From DATBLE01 sp046732255 (GTDB lineage Bacteria; Actinomycetota; Thermoleophilia; Gaiellales; Gaiellaceae), in NCBI GenBank assembly GCA_046732255.1, contig JBKPMR010000051.1, forward strand, positions 23,151 through 87,150: a DNA stretch of 64,000 nt. Reading direction: 5' to 3'. Shown here in pieces: positions 51,748 through 60,618 of this stretch. Within the stretch, counting starts at the first letter, position 1; each line of letters opens with the position of its first letter. The position numbers were made by a program, and so were the translations under genes. The notes under the pieces were generated by a model, which was not told the origin of the DNA, searched no databases, and saw only the letters and a list, made by a program, of their open reading frames with translations.

Positions 51748-52902
51748 ATGAGCGCCCCCCCGGCGCAGCCCACGCCGCCGCCGTCGCCTCGCGGGCCGTC
51801 TCGGAAGAGGATCATCGCTGCGCGGACCCTGACGGTGATCGGGATCCTGCTGATCGTCATCAGCGTGTTGGCGAACTACGTGAAGCGCGAGGCGCTGGAC
51901 ACGTCGCAGTTCCACAGCACGTCACGCAGGCTGGTCGCAGACGAGACGATCCGCAACCAGCTCGCGCTCACGCTCGTCGACCAGCTCTACTCGGACACGG
52001 ACGTCGCCGCAACGCTCAAGCAGCGGCTCCCCGAGAACCTCCAGGCGCTCGCCGTGCCGATCGCCGGGCTCGCCCGCAACGCCGTCGACACCGCCGCGAA
52101 GGAGCTCCTCTCACGGCCGCGGATCCAGGATCTGTTCGTCAACGCCGCCTCACGTGCCCAGAAGACGTTCATCGCGGTGCTGGACGACAACGAGGGCGTC
52201 CTGACGACGACGAACGGCGAGGTCGTGCTCGACCTCCATCCCATCCTGGTCCGGCTCGGCGACCGCTTCAACATCCTGCAAACCAAGATCCCGGCCGACT
52301 CCGGCGAGATCACGATCATGGACTCGCACCAGTTGAAGACCAGTCAGAGGCTGGTTCGCGCGCTCCGCTTCACCGCCAACTGGATCTGGGCACTCGTCCT
52401 GATCGCCTGGGCGGCGGCGATCTGGTTGGCGCGGGGCAGGCGGCGGCGCGAGGTGCGCGCGATCGCGATCGGGATCCTCGCGGCCGGCTTCCTGATCCTG
52501 GTCGTCCGAGGCCTTGCCGAGCGCTACTTCGTCAACCGTCTGGTCGAGTCGGACTCCGTTCGACCCTCGGCGCAGCATGCCTTCGAGATCATCACCGACC
52601 TGCTGAGGGGGGCCGGCTGGACGGCGGTGATCGTCGGCGTCGTCGGGCTCGTCGGGGTCTGGCTGACCGGTCCGGGCATCCGCGCCGTACAGACGCGCCA
52701 CGTTCTGGCGCCGTACCTGAGCGGAGCGGGCGCGTACGCCGCGGCGATCGGCGCGTATCTCCTGCTGCTGTGGTGGCGGCCGACGCCGCAGTTCGGCTTC
52801 TGGCTGCCGGTCGTCATCCTCTTCGTCCTGCTGATGGTCGGGACGGAGGTTCTCCGCCGCCAGCTGGCCCGCGAGCACCAGCAGCCCACTCTCGCCGCGT
52901 GA
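51748..52902 (+). CDS. Membrane protein with large extracytoplasmic loop
   Basis: 384 residues. A Pro-rich N-terminus, one helix (TLTVIGILLIVISVLANYV), a ~160-residue soluble segment (FHSTSRRLVADETIRNQLALTLVDQL, SGEITIMDSHQLKTSQRLVRAL), then four to five helices. This layout is a recurrent actinobacterial type of unknown function. It overlaps the next gene by GTGA, so the two are translationally coupled. Confidence 0.75.
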   Translation: MSAPPAQPTPPPSPRGPSRKRIIAARTLTVIGILLIVISVLANYVKREALDTSQFHSTSRRLVADETIRNQLALTLVDQLYSDTDVAATLKQRLPENLQALAVPIAGLARNAVDTAAKELLSRPRIQDLFVNAASRAQKTFIAVLDDNEGVLTTTNGEVVLDLHPILVRLGDRFNILQTKIPADSGEITIMDSHQLKTSQRLVRALRFTANWIWALVLIAWAAAIWLARGRRRREVRAIAIGILAAGFLILVVRGLAERYFVNRLVESDSVRPSAQHAFEIITDLLRGAGWTAVIVGVVGLVGVWLTGPGIRAVQTRHVLAPYLSGAGAYAAAIGAYLLLLWWRPTPQFGFWLPVVILFVLLMVGTEVLRRQLAREHQQPTLAA

Positions 52903-54938
52903 GCGAGCCGGTCCAGTGGCGGCCGGCCCGGCTGCGCTACCGGCCGCTGCCTGTTTTGGTGACGTGGCTCGTGGCTGCGGGTGCGCTGTTGGCCGCCGCG
53001 GCGATCGTGCCCGGCGTCTCCATCGACGGGTTCGGTGGCGCGCTGGTCACCGCGCTGGTGATCGCCGTCCTCAACGCGGCGCTCCCGCCGCTGGCCGCCG
53101 CCCTGCGGATCCCGTGCATGGCCCTGATCGGGTTCCTGGTCGTGCTCGTCCTGGACGCAGTCATGCTCATGCTCGCGTCGCGGATCGACCGCGCCGCGAT
53201 CTCGGTCTCCAACTTCGGCTGGGCGCTGCTGACTGCGCTCGTCGCCTCCGCCTTCGGTGTCGCCCTCGACACGCTCCTCGGCACGAACGAGGACGACACC
53301 TACATGCTCCGGATGACGCGGCGGATCGCCAAGCGCCAGGGGGGCGGGACCGTGACCGACGCGCCCGGCCTGATCTTCCTGGAGATCGACGGGCTGGCCC
53401 TGCCGGTCCTCCAGCGGGCGATGCGGGACGGCGCGGCACCGACGCTCGCCCGCTGGATCGGGGAGGGATCGCACCGGCTGCTCGAGTGGGAGCCGGACCT
53501 CTCCTCGCAGACCGGGGCGAGCCAGGCGGGGATCCTGCTCGGCTCGAACGAGGACATCCCGGCGTTCCGCTGGGTCGACAAGGAGACGGGGCGGATCATC
53601 GCGTGCTCGGGCCCCCAGGACTGCGCGGAGATCGAGCAAGCGCGTGCGACGGGCATCGGGCTGCTCGTCAACGGCGGCGCCAGCCGGGGCAATCTCCTCT
53701 CCGGTGAGGCGGACGAGGTGATCCTCACCTGCAGCCGGATGAGCGCCGAGACGCGCGCGAACCCGGGCTACCGGGCGTTCTTCGCCAACGGTCTGAACGC
53801 TACGCGCACGTTCGTCCTCTTCTTCTGGGAGGTCGGGCTCGAATGGACCGCGGCCCTGCGCGCCGCCAGGCGGGACGTCCGGCCCCGCGGTCACCGCGGC
53901 GGGGTCTATCCGCTCATGCGGGCGGCCATGTGCGTCGTCGTCCGCGACCTGATCGTGTACGGCGTGATCGCGGACATGATGCGGGGCCGGCCTGCGGTCT
54001 ACTCGACGTTTTCCAGCTACGACGAGGTCGCTCACCACTCCGGGCTCGAGCGGGCGGACACGCTCGAGGCGCTGCGGAAGCTCGACCAGCAGTTCGCGCG
54101 GATCGACCGGGCGCGGCCGTACGCGGCCCGGCCGTACGAGATCGTCGTCCTCTCCGACCACGGTCAGACCCAGGGTGCGACCTTCAAGCAGCGGAACGGC
54201 TACGGGCTCGACGAGCTGGTCGAGCGGGCGCTCGAGAGCGGGCGTGTCCGCGGCATCGCCGAGGGGGACGAGCAGGCGGCGATGGCCGGCCTGGCGGTCG
54301 GGGAGGCGGTCGGCGCCACGAAGCCGAGGAAGCCGTCGAAGAGTCAGGTGGGCGACCGGCAGGTCGTCGTGCTCGGGTCCGGGAACCTGGGACTCGTCTA
54401 CCTGATGGACGAGCCGCGCCGCCTGACCCTCGAGGAGATCGACGAGCGTCACCCCCGCCTCCTTCCTTCGCTTCGCGAGCACCCGCACGTCGGCTGGCTG
54501 CTCGTCCGCTCGCGCGAGCGCGGTGCCGTCGTCCTCGGGTCGCGCGGCGCGTGTTACCTCGAGTCGGGCGAGGTGGAGGGAGAGGACCCGCTCGCCGTGT
54601 TCTCGCCCACCGCCCGGCAGCACCTGCTGCGCACGGACGGCTTCGCGCACGTCGGCGACATCATGATCGGGAGCTTCTACGACCCGCAGCTTGAAGAAGG
54701 GTGCGCGTTCGAGGAGCTGATCTCGTTCCACGGCGGGCTGGGCGGGCCGCAGACGAGGCCGTTCATCCTCTACCCGGCCGGCCTCGATGTCCCCGTAGGG
54801 CCGATCATCGGCGCCGAGGCGGTGCACGGACTGCTGACCGGCTGGCGGCGCTCGCTGCAAGGGGGCGAGGCGGTGCCTGAGGGACTGTCCCGAACTTCGG
54901 GACAGTCCCTGGTGGCTAGACCAGCGCCTTTGCCTTGA
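52899..54938 (+). CDS. Holin-like membrane domain fused to alkaline-phosphatase-superfamily phosphodiesterase
   Basis: 679 residues from a GTG. Residues ~15-135 hold four helices of the mycobacterial phage-holin-IV type (PGVSIDGFGGALVTALVIAVLNA). From ~155 the phosphodiesterase/nucleotide-pyrophosphatase fold follows: IFLEIDGLALPVL (metal Asp), SQTGASQAGILLGSN, YSTFSSYDEVAHHSGLE, IVVLSDHGQTQGATF (metal Asp-His) and a closing FHGGLGG. Expected to hydrolyse phosphodiesters outside the membrane. The last ~15 residues (EGLSRTSGQSLVA) are encoded by a palindrome, and the ORF overruns the convergent gene by 23 bp. Confidence 0.82.
   Translation: MSEPVQWRPARLRYRPLPVLVTWLVAAGALLAAAAIVPGVSIDGFGGALVTALVIAVLNAALPPLAAALRIPCMALIGFLVVLVLDAVMLMLASRIDRAAISVSNFGWALLTALVASAFGVALDTLLGTNEDDTYMLRMTRRIAKRQGGGTVTDAPGLIFLEIDGLALPVLQRAMRDGAAPTLARWIGEGSHRLLEWEPDLSSQTGASQAGILLGSNEDIPAFRWVDKETGRIIACSGPQDCAEIEQARATGIGLLVNGGASRGNLLSGEADEVILTCSRMSAETRANPGYRAFFANGLNATRTFVLFFWEVGLEWTAALRAARRDVRPRGHRGGVYPLMRAAMCVVVRDLIVYGVIADMMRGRPAVYSTFSSYDEVAHHSGLERADTLEALRKLDQQFARIDRARPYAARPYEIVVLSDHGQTQGATFKQRNGYGLDELVERALESGRVRGIAEGDEQAAMAGLAVGEAVGATKPRKPSKSQVGDRQVVVLGSGNLGLVYLMDEPRRLTLEEIDERHPRLLPSLREHPHVGWLLVRSRERGAVVLGSRGACYLESGEVEGEDPLAVFSPTARQHLLRTDGFAHVGDIMIGSFYDPQLEEGCAFEELISFHGGLGGPQTRPFILYPAGLDVPVGPIIGAEAVHGLLTGWRRSLQGGEAVPEGLSRTSGQSLVARPAPLP
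54880..54910. repeat. 31-nt perfect palindrome (family B) at the phosphodiesterase 3' end
   Basis: Arms AGGGACTGTCCCGAA and TTCGGGACAGTCCCT around a single C. The GGGACAGTCCC core is shared with the pair at 4088 and 4261. It is inside the coding frame near the C-terminus and just past the convergent SHOCT gene stop, where it could also act as a terminator hairpin. Confidence 0.8.
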
Positions 54939-55296
54939 GCTGGTCGAACTCGGCCTGGGTGATCGTTCCGGCGTCGAGCAGCTCCTTCGCCTTCGCGATC
55001 TGCTCGGCGCCGCCGCCGGAGACGCTCTTCACGTAGTCGTCGAACTCCGCCTGCGAGTGCTTCGCCTCCTTCACCTGGCGGTCGGCAATTCCTTGTCCGT
55101 TGACGATCAGGTACGAGACCAGCCCGATCAGGGGGAAGAAGAGGATGAACAAGAGCCACAGGGCCTTCTTCCCGCCGCTCGCGTCGTGGCGGCGGAAGAT
55201 GTCCACGATGACGCTGAAGAGCATCATGAAGTAGACGACCATGAAGAAGATGACGATCAGCGACCACAGGAACGTCAGAAACGTGGTTGCGAGCAT
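54916..55296 (-). CDS. SHOCT domain membrane protein
   Basis: 126 residues from ATG 55296, chosen for the AAAGGA ribosome-binding site 6 nt upstream. Two helices (TTFLTFLWSLIVIFFMVVYFMML and LWLLFILFFPLIGLVSYLIV) resemble a PLDc_N module; the C-terminus AEQIAKAKELLDAGTITQAEFDQLKAKAL is the SHOCT motif. Role unknown; SHOCT mediates oligomerisation or protein contacts. Confidence 0.87.
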   Translation of the reverse strand: MLATTFLTFLWSLIVIFFMVVYFMMLFSVIVDIFRRHDASGGKKALWLLFILFFPLIGLVSYLIVNGQGIADRQVKEAKHSQAEFDDYVKSVSGGGAEQIAKAKELLDAGTITQAEFDQLKAKALV

Positions 55297-55350
55297 TCGC
55301 GTCCTTTCGCCGGGGATTCGTCGCGACCGCGACGGCAAACGGAATCGGAG

Positions 55351-55385
55351 CCAGGCACCTCAACACCGAAACGGCGGGTGCCTGG
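55351..55385. repeat. Stem-loop with CCAGGCACC/GGTGCCTGG arms (family E)
   Basis: 9-bp perfect arms separated by a 17-nt loop, in the gap between the SHOCT and MBL genes (55297-55403). The GGTGCCTGGCAC motif resembles REP-type palindromes. Only one copy is in the window. Confidence 0.5.
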
Positions 55386-55403
55386 CACCGATGCGATCCT
55401 AGT

Positions 55404-56186
55404 TCATTCGACTGCGAGCGTCCCCGCGAGAGGGAGGATCTCGACCCGCACTTCGGGCGCGAGCTGAGCGGCCGCTCGGGCGAATGCTTCGGCCGGTCCG
55501 GAGGTGTCGTTGGGACGCCGGCCGGCGCGGTAGGTGCCCCAGTGGATCGGCACCGCGATCCGCGGCTGTAGGAGCGGAAGCGCGGCCGCTGCGCGCTCCG
55601 GATCGAGGTGGCCGGGCCCGAGCTTCTTCCCCCAGCCGGCCACCGGCAGCAGCGCGACGTCGAGCGGCGCGAACGCCGCCATCCCGGCGAACAGGTCGGT
55701 GTCGCCCGCGAAGTAGATCGAGCGCGACCCGCGCAGGACGTACCCCAAGGCCGGCCCGCTCGCCCCGCCCGGATGCCGACGACCATCGTGCGCAGCCTCG
55801 ACCGCGTCGATGTGGAGCCCGCCGAGCTCGACGCTCTCGCCGGGGCCGATCTCCCTGACGTCCGCGAACGACCGCAGGAGCCGCGCTCCGCCTCTCGGGA
55901 CGACCACCGGGAGCTCCCGAGCGAACGCCTTCAGCGACGGGAGGTCGAGGTGGTCGTAGTGCAGGTGCGAGAGGAGGACGCCGTCGGCGTCGTCCGGCGC
56001 GGGGGCGGCCCGGTCGCGGCGGAGATGGACGACCCGGCGGCGCAGGACGGGATCGGTGACGATCCGCTGCCCGTCCAGGTCGACGACGACGGTCGCGTGA
56101 CCCAGCCAAGTCAAAGTTGCCTGGCCCGCCACGCGGGCCAGACCTGCAGGGCCCTGACCCGAAGGGGCAGGGGCCTTGGCGTTCAT
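55404..56186 (-). CDS. MBL-fold metal-dependent hydrolase, UlaG-like
   Basis: 260 residues from ATG 56186; a GTG at 56132 gives 242 and removes a palindrome-encoded N-terminus. Metallo-beta-lactamase features: LTWLGHATVVVDLDGQRIVTDPV, the HxHxDH motif in LLSHLHYDHLDLPSL, VEAAHDG, IYFAGDTDLFAGM and a closing VPIHWGTYR. This matches the UlaG/RomA-like branch that cleaves lactones or phosphodiesters; substrate unknown. The first codons overlap two hairpins (56121-56172). Confidence 0.88.
   Translation of the reverse strand: MNAKAPAPSGQGPAGLARVAGQATLTWLGHATVVVDLDGQRIVTDPVLRRRVVHLRRDRAAPAPDDADGVLLSHLHYDHLDLPSLKAFARELPVVVPRGGARLLRSFADVREIGPGESVELGGLHIDAVEAAHDGRRHPGGASGPALGYVLRGSRSIYFAGDTDLFAGMAAFAPLDVALLPVAGWGKKLGPGHLDPERAAAALPLLQPRIAVPIHWGTYRAGRRPNDTSGPAEAFARAAAQLAPEVRVEILPLAGTLAVE
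56121..56172. repeat. Two adjacent hairpins over the MBL gene start
   Basis: CTGGCCCGC/GCGGGCCAG (56121-56141, CAC loop) and CCCTG.CCC/GGG.CAGGG (56152-56172, GAA loop, one mismatch). They lie in the first ~20 codons, or just upstream if the GTG at 56132 is the true start, so they could be 5'-end structures or a further palindromic insertion. Confidence 0.45.
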
Positions 56187-56225
56187 CTGGCCCTCGCCGA
56201 GGCCAAGAGGGACAATCCAGCGATT

Positions 56226-57191
56226 TTAGAGGTTCCGCCGCCGCAGGACGAAACCGAGCGGCACGGCGGCGGCAACCACGAGCCAGGGCGCCAGGTCGTG
56301 GCCGCCGGAGGTCGTACCGAGGTCGACCGTCGGTCCCGAGCCCAGCGCCTCACGTGCGGCCCGCTCGGCACCACCGACATGGCCCTCGTCGTAGGCCCGC
56401 CCGCGGGTCGCGTCCAGGAAGCTCCGGAGCGTCGAGCCGGTCGCGGGCGGCGGGATGTACGCGCTCTCGGGTTGCCCGCTCGCGTCGAAGACGCGCTCTC
56501 CGGATCGGCCGACGCGGATCAGGACGACGGCGGTACGGGGCCTCGTCTGAAAGCTCTTCCGGACGCCGGGTTCGTTGAACCCGGTGCTCTCGGCGTCGGT
56601 CAGGATCACCAGCAGCCGCTTCTTCGCCGCCGGCGCGAAGTAGCCCTCGATCGGGAACGGCGCGACCGCGTCGAAGCTCGAGATCGTCGTGCTGTTCTGG
56701 AGGCCCGGCGGCTTCTCGATTCCCAGCGACCTCGTCACTGCCGCAGCGAATGCCGCGCGATCGGACGTCGGCAGGAGGAGCGGCAGCGGACGGTCGGTGA
56801 AGGTGCCGATGCCGGTCGGAACCTCCGGCAGCGCCGACCGGAGCTGCAGGGCGATGCGGCGCGCGCGGTCGAGGCGGGTGAGGGAGTCGGCCGTTGCCGA
56901 CGCTTTCATCGAGCGGGAGATGTCGACGGCGACGAACGCCTCGGCGTCGACGCGGGAGAGGTGCGGCCTCGAATGCCGGACGACCGGCTGGGCGGCTGCG
57001 AGCCCGAGCGCCGTCACCGCGACGGCGATCGCGACCGACAGCGTCCATCGCGAGGACGGCGGCGGCTCGGGGAGGCCGAGCACTGCCCGCGACCGCGCGT
57101 TCCGCCGCTCCACGATCAGCGCCAGCGCAAGCGGGACGATCCCGAGGAGCGCGATCAGCGCGGCGAACGGGCTGACGAAGTGGAGCGGCAT
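56226..57191 (-). CDS. VWA domain membrane protein (BatA/BatB-like)
   Basis: 321 residues. It starts with the N-terminal membrane segment HFVSPFAALIALLGIVPLALALIVE, a second helix SVAIAVAVTALGLAAAQPVV, a VWA domain with MIDAS motif VAVDISRSMKAS (DxSxS) and ILTDAEST, and a closing helix LAPWLVVAAAVPLGFVLRRR. It is last in the MoxR-DUF58-VWA operon; upstream gene overlap is one base (TGATG). Such complexes are thought to act with MoxR as a metal-insertion or stress chaperone system. Confidence 0.88.
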   Translation of the reverse strand: MPLHFVSPFAALIALLGIVPLALALIVERRNARSRAVLGLPEPPPSSRWTLSVAIAVAVTALGLAAAQPVVRHSRPHLSRVDAEAFVAVDISRSMKASATADSLTRLDRARRIALQLRSALPEVPTGIGTFTDRPLPLLLPTSDRAAFAAAVTRSLGIEKPPGLQNSTTISSFDAVAPFPIEGYFAPAAKKRLLVILTDAESTGFNEPGVRKSFQTRPRTAVVLIRVGRSGERVFDASGQPESAYIPPPATGSTLRSFLDATRGRAYDEGHVGGAERAAREALGSGPTVDLGTTSGGHDLAPWLVVAAAVPLGFVLRRRNL

Positions 57192-57814
57192 CAGTACCCG
57201 TGTCCCGCCTCGGACGCGCTCGCGCCCGCGTGTGCGGAGCGCTGCAGCCGCTCGCGGCCGCGCACCGCGCTCGTCGAGGTATTCCGTTGATAGAGCAGTT
57301 CGAGGTTCGCCTTTGCCTCGGCGTTCGACGGATCGAGGCGGATCGCGTTCTGGAACTCGACGACGCTGCGGTCGATCGCGCCCGCGGTCGCCGCGTTGGC
57401 GGCGTCGACGACGGTGAGGATGCCGAGCAGGTTGGAGGCGACCGAGGCCCGCGTCCGGTTTCCGTCCGTGCGGATCACGCTCGCCAGCGCTGTCTCCGCC
57501 CGAATGCGCGCGGCGCCGCCGTCGGGGCTGCGCTGGAACTCCTCGTCACGAGGATACGCACGGCGGAAGAGCGCAACCGCGCGGCGAAAGTCGACGTCGT
57601 CGCCGAGGCCGAGCAGGCCGCGCGCCGCCGAGAAGGGGAGCGTCTCCTCGACCTCCGGTGCTGCGCCGCCGGAGGATCCGGATGCGGCCGCGGCGACGTC
57701 GGCGGCCCGCATCGTCGTCTCCCAGCGATCGACGTCGCGTGCGAGAAGGACGAGGACGACGGTGAGCGTCGCGCAGGCCGCGGCCGCGACGATCAGGATC
57801 CGTCCGCGGGTCAT
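57191..57814 (-). CDS. TPR-like membrane-anchored protein (Bat operon)
   Basis: 207 residues with one N-terminal helix (ILIVAAAACATLTVVLVLLA). The rest is helical: FSAARGLLGLGDDVDFRRAVALFRRAY, ETALASVIRTDGNRTRASVASNLLG and a C-terminal TPR-like AIDRSVVEFQNAIRLDPSNAEAKANLELL. TPR proteins commonly accompany BatA/BatB-type VWA genes. It overlaps the following gene by one base and the upstream VWA gene by four (ATGA). Confidence 0.8.
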   Translation of the reverse strand: MTRGRILIVAAAACATLTVVLVLLARDVDRWETTMRAADVAAAASGSSGGAAPEVEETLPFSAARGLLGLGDDVDFRRAVALFRRAYPRDEEFQRSPDGGAARIRAETALASVIRTDGNRTRASVASNLLGILTVVDAANAATAGAIDRSVVEFQNAIRLDPSNAEAKANLELLYQRNTSTSAVRGRERLQRSAHAGASASEAGHGY

Positions 57815-58602
57815 GCCGCCCTCCGGCGACCCCAGGTCAGTGCGCCGAGCGCGTGCTCGTTCAGGGCGAGCGCAAGCGCGATCAGGCCGACGAGCACGAC
57901 CAGCAGCGTCGGGAACCCGTGGCCGCCGCCGCCCGGGTTTCCGCTCGTCGCTCTCGAGACCGTGCCCACCGAGCGGAGGGCGTCGCGGAAGAACTGCTCG
58001 TCCTGGGGAACCGGATCGACCGCGATCATCCGGATCGGGATCGCCTCGCGCTGGTAGGTGACGAGAGTTCGGGCGAGCTCGACCTCGTCGGCCGGCGAGT
58101 CGTCCAGGTCGCTGATCAGAACGACCGACCCATTGGTCTCGTGCGCCTGCTCCAACATCCGCCGGGCGAGGTCGAGTGCGGTCGAGATTCGCGTCCCGGC
58201 CGAGAAGGTCGCCCGCCAGGGGTTCGTGGCGCCGCCCTTGAAGAAGCGCAGGAACGGCCGGAGCGCGTCGGACGGCGTTCCGACCGGGAGCGCCTCGTAG
58301 GCGGTGTCGGAGAAGAGCACGAGACCGAGGCGCCGGCCCGAGTCGGCGAGTCCCCGCAGCGTGCGCTCGATCTGCTTCGACTTGTCGTACGACACGCTCC
58401 ACGAGAGGTCGAGGGCGATCACCGGGCTGCGACCGGACTGCAGCGCTGCATCGCCGCGGCGGTCGTGGTGGGTGACGAGGAAGGCGGCGACGAGCGCTCC
58501 GACCAGACAGACGGCGAGGCCGAGCCGCGCCACGAGCGTCCAGCGGGCCGAGCGCCTGAGCACGCCGAGGGAGGAGAACGGGATCGACGGCCTCGGAGTC
58601 AT
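57811..58602 (-). CDS. VWA domain membrane protein, second copy
   Basis: 263 residues: a helix (LGLAVCLVGALVAAFLV), then a VWA domain with MIDAS motif VIALDLSWSVSYD (DxSxS) and VVLISDLDDSPADEVE, and a C-terminal helix (TLLVVLVGLIALALALNEHAL). It differs from the other VWA protein of this operon by a shorter N-terminus. It probably forms a membrane complex with it. Confidence 0.85.
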   Translation of the reverse strand: MTPRPSIPFSSLGVLRRSARWTLVARLGLAVCLVGALVAAFLVTHHDRRGDAALQSGRSPVIALDLSWSVSYDKSKQIERTLRGLADSGRRLGLVLFSDTAYEALPVGTPSDALRPFLRFFKGGATNPWRATFSAGTRISTALDLARRMLEQAHETNGSVVLISDLDDSPADEVELARTLVTYQREAIPIRMIAVDPVPQDEQFFRDALRSVGTVSRATSGNPGGGGHGFPTLLVVLVGLIALALALNEHALGALTWGRRRAA

Positions 58603-59486
58603 TCGTCGGGATCCGTCTCGACCTTGGTCGCGAAGTCTCCCGCCGACCGCGCGGTCGGCGCGTCGGCCGACCAGGCCAGCCGTCCGGCCTCGTTCGCCTC
58701 AGACGGACGCTCGATTGCCCGGAGCTCGCGACCGAGCCATCCGAGCGCCTTCCTGCGCTCGGCCGGCTGACCGTTCGCCGTGCTCGCCCGCACGGCACGC
58801 AGCGCCTGCTGGAGCCGCGACTCGGACGGGCCGGCGGTTTCAGCGCCCGTGCCCGGGCGCAGGGCGAGCCCGGCGAGGACCGCGGTGACGAGCGCCAGCA
58901 GTGCTGCGGCCGCGGCCAGGAGCGCACGCAGCAGGCCGGGGTCGATCCGGTACTCCGCGAGCGGCGGCGTCGACGCGAAGCGGAGATTCTGCTCCGGACG
59001 ACGCCGTTCCGTGTCGGTCAGCCGTGAAGAGAGCAGGTAGCGCGGCCAGGCGATCTGCCGCGTCACCGTCTCGCCGGCGCGGGTGCGGTAGGACACGGTC
59101 ACCGGCTGGAACCGCTGCTCGACCCGGTCGCCCGCCGGCATGCAGACGGGATCCAGGCACTCGAGCACGTAGCGGTACACGAGGCGCTCGCCCGATTCGC
59201 TCGTCCGCTCCAGGCTGTGGTCGACGATCCGGTATCCGCCGAAGCTCGGCTCGATCCCGATGCTGGCGGGGTCGACCGCGCGGGGATCGACGACGACGTC
59301 GAGCCGGGCAACGAGTGGATCGCCGAAGGAGACCGCGCGGCTGGAGAGCGACGTCGTCGCGGCGAACGGCCGGGCTGCGGTTCCGCCGTGGCCGCCCCGG
59401 TCCCAGCCCAACGCGAGCCCGACCGCCAGCACGACTACAACAGCGGTGGCCGCGAGCGGAAGGAGCCAGAGTGCACGGTGGCTCAT
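58599..59486 (-). CDS. BatD-like membrane protein of the MoxR operon
   Basis: 295 residues: signal or anchor helix (LWLLPLAATAVVVVLAVGLAL), an extracytoplasmic beta region (AVSFGDPLVARLDVVVDPRAV, VYRYVLECLDPVCMPAGD) with two Cys close together, a second helix (ALLAAAAALLALVTAVLAGLAL) and a cytoplasmic helical tail. Position between DUF58 and VWA genes suggests the BatD role; the sequence match alone is weak. A 211-bp gap to the DUF58 gene carries repeat family C. Confidence 0.65.
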   Translation of the reverse strand: MSHRALWLLPLAATAVVVVLAVGLALGWDRGGHGGTAARPFAATTSLSSRAVSFGDPLVARLDVVVDPRAVDPASIGIEPSFGGYRIVDHSLERTSESGERLVYRYVLECLDPVCMPAGDRVEQRFQPVTVSYRTRAGETVTRQIAWPRYLLSSRLTDTERRRPEQNLRFASTPPLAEYRIDPGLLRALLAAAAALLALVTAVLAGLALRPGTGAETAGPSESRLQQALRAVRASTANGQPAERRKALGWLGRELRAIERPSEANEAGRLAWSADAPTARSAGDFATKVETDPDE

Positions 59487-59513
59487 GGTTCACCCACCGG
59501 CTTGTCGGCTGGT

Positions 59514-59550
59514 TTTCGTCGCCGCGACCGACATGGCGGGCGCGGCCCAG
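59514..59550 (+). repeat. Dispersed repeat family C, copy 3
   Basis: TTTCGTCGCCGCGACCGACA then TGGCGGGCGCGGCCCAG, nearly the same as copies 1 and 2. It lies in the 211-bp gap 59487-59697 inside the Bat operon and is followed by GC-rich sequence with GAGCGAGCTCGC-like segments, partly resembling the flank of copy 1. Confidence 0.65.
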
Positions 59551-59697
59551 TGCCGTTTGCCGTGAGCACGAAGGGGAGGGGGGCCCACCGGGGGGAACCG
59601 GCACGCCCGCGTAGCGGGCCAGCTAACAGAGCCCCCGTCGGGCCGCCGGCGGCGGCCCCGTGCGAGCGAGCTCGCGTGCGAAGCGCGCGGCGAGCGC

Positions 59698-60618
59698 TCA
59701 TCGCCATCCCCCGCGGCGGTACGCGATTCGCGTCTCGGCCCAGTCGGTGAACGCCCGGACGACTGCGACCGGGTCGGGGGCGCCGATCACGACGTGGTCG
59801 AGCCCGAGGCTTCGGAACTCCGCCAGGAGGGTCGCAATCCGCCGCTCGTGCAGGTCCCGCAGCCGCTCGGCGTCGCGGCGCGAGACGCGCACCCGGCGGA
59901 TGCGCCCGGTGATGGGATCGGCGAACGGGACGACCAGTCCTCCGATCGGCGGAAAGCTCTGCTCCCAGAGCGGGTCCTGGACGACGACCGGGACAACGTC
60001 CCAGCGCAGCCCGAGCGTCCGCAGCCACGCCTCCGGGCTCGGGGGGGTGAGGAAGTCCGAGCAGACGAAGACGAACGTGCCGGCCGGCAGCGACCGCCGC
60101 CCGCGGGCGAGGAGCTCGAACGCCTGCTCCAGCCCGTCCGGCCCGCCGTCGAACCCGGCAGAGCCCTGCCGCGCCTCGACCTCGTCGAACGTCGCCGACG
60201 GCCGCGGCGGGTACCAACCGTTGCCGGGCGCGGTGTCGAGGTAGCCGGCCAGCCCGAGCTCTCGCACGGACGTCCTGGACACCACCTCCCAGATCGAGCG
60301 CAGCGCCTGCGGCTTCGAGAGCCACGGAAAGTCGTCGGGGTAGAGGCTCATCGAAGGGGCGTGGTCGGCAAGGACGACAGTGCGCGGCGCCTCGTCGGCG
60401 AAGTCCTCGCGGACGACGAACTCGGGCGTTCCGCGAATCGAGGAGAGTCGCGCGGAGAGCTTCCAGTCGATCAGGCCGGGGTCGTCGCCCGGGCGATAGT
60501 CCCGCGTGGTGGCGACGCTCGAGCCGATCCCGCGGCGGGCCGCGCGGAGGCGTCCGAAGACCGAGCCGACCGGGCGCCAGCGCGGGACGAGCGGGAAGGT
60601 CAGCTCGGCGACGTCCAC
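59698..60618 (-). CDS. DUF58 domain protein
   Basis: About 306 residues from GTG 60618, chosen so that VAELTFPLVPRWRP follows; it overlaps the moxR stop by 19 bp. The DUF58 core is TTRDYRPGDDPGLIDWKLSARL, followed by VVREDFADEAPRTVVLADHAPSM, a VWA-like region without a full MIDAS. DUF58 proteins accompany MoxR ATPases and VWA proteins in one operon. The N-terminal membrane part of some homologues is absent. Confidence 0.88.
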   Translation of the reverse strand: MDVAELTFPLVPRWRPVGSVFGRLRAARRGIGSSVATTRDYRPGDDPGLIDWKLSARLSSIRGTPEFVVREDFADEAPRTVVLADHAPSMSLYPDDFPWLSKPQALRSIWEVVSRTSVRELGLAGYLDTAPGNGWYPPRPSATFDEVEARQGSAGFDGGPDGLEQAFELLARGRRSLPAGTFVFVCSDFLTPPSPEAWLRTLGLRWDVVPVVVQDPLWEQSFPPIGGLVVPFADPITGRIRRVRVSRRDAERLRDLHERRIATLLAEFRSLGLDHVVIGAPDPVAVVRAFTDWAETRIAYRRGGWR

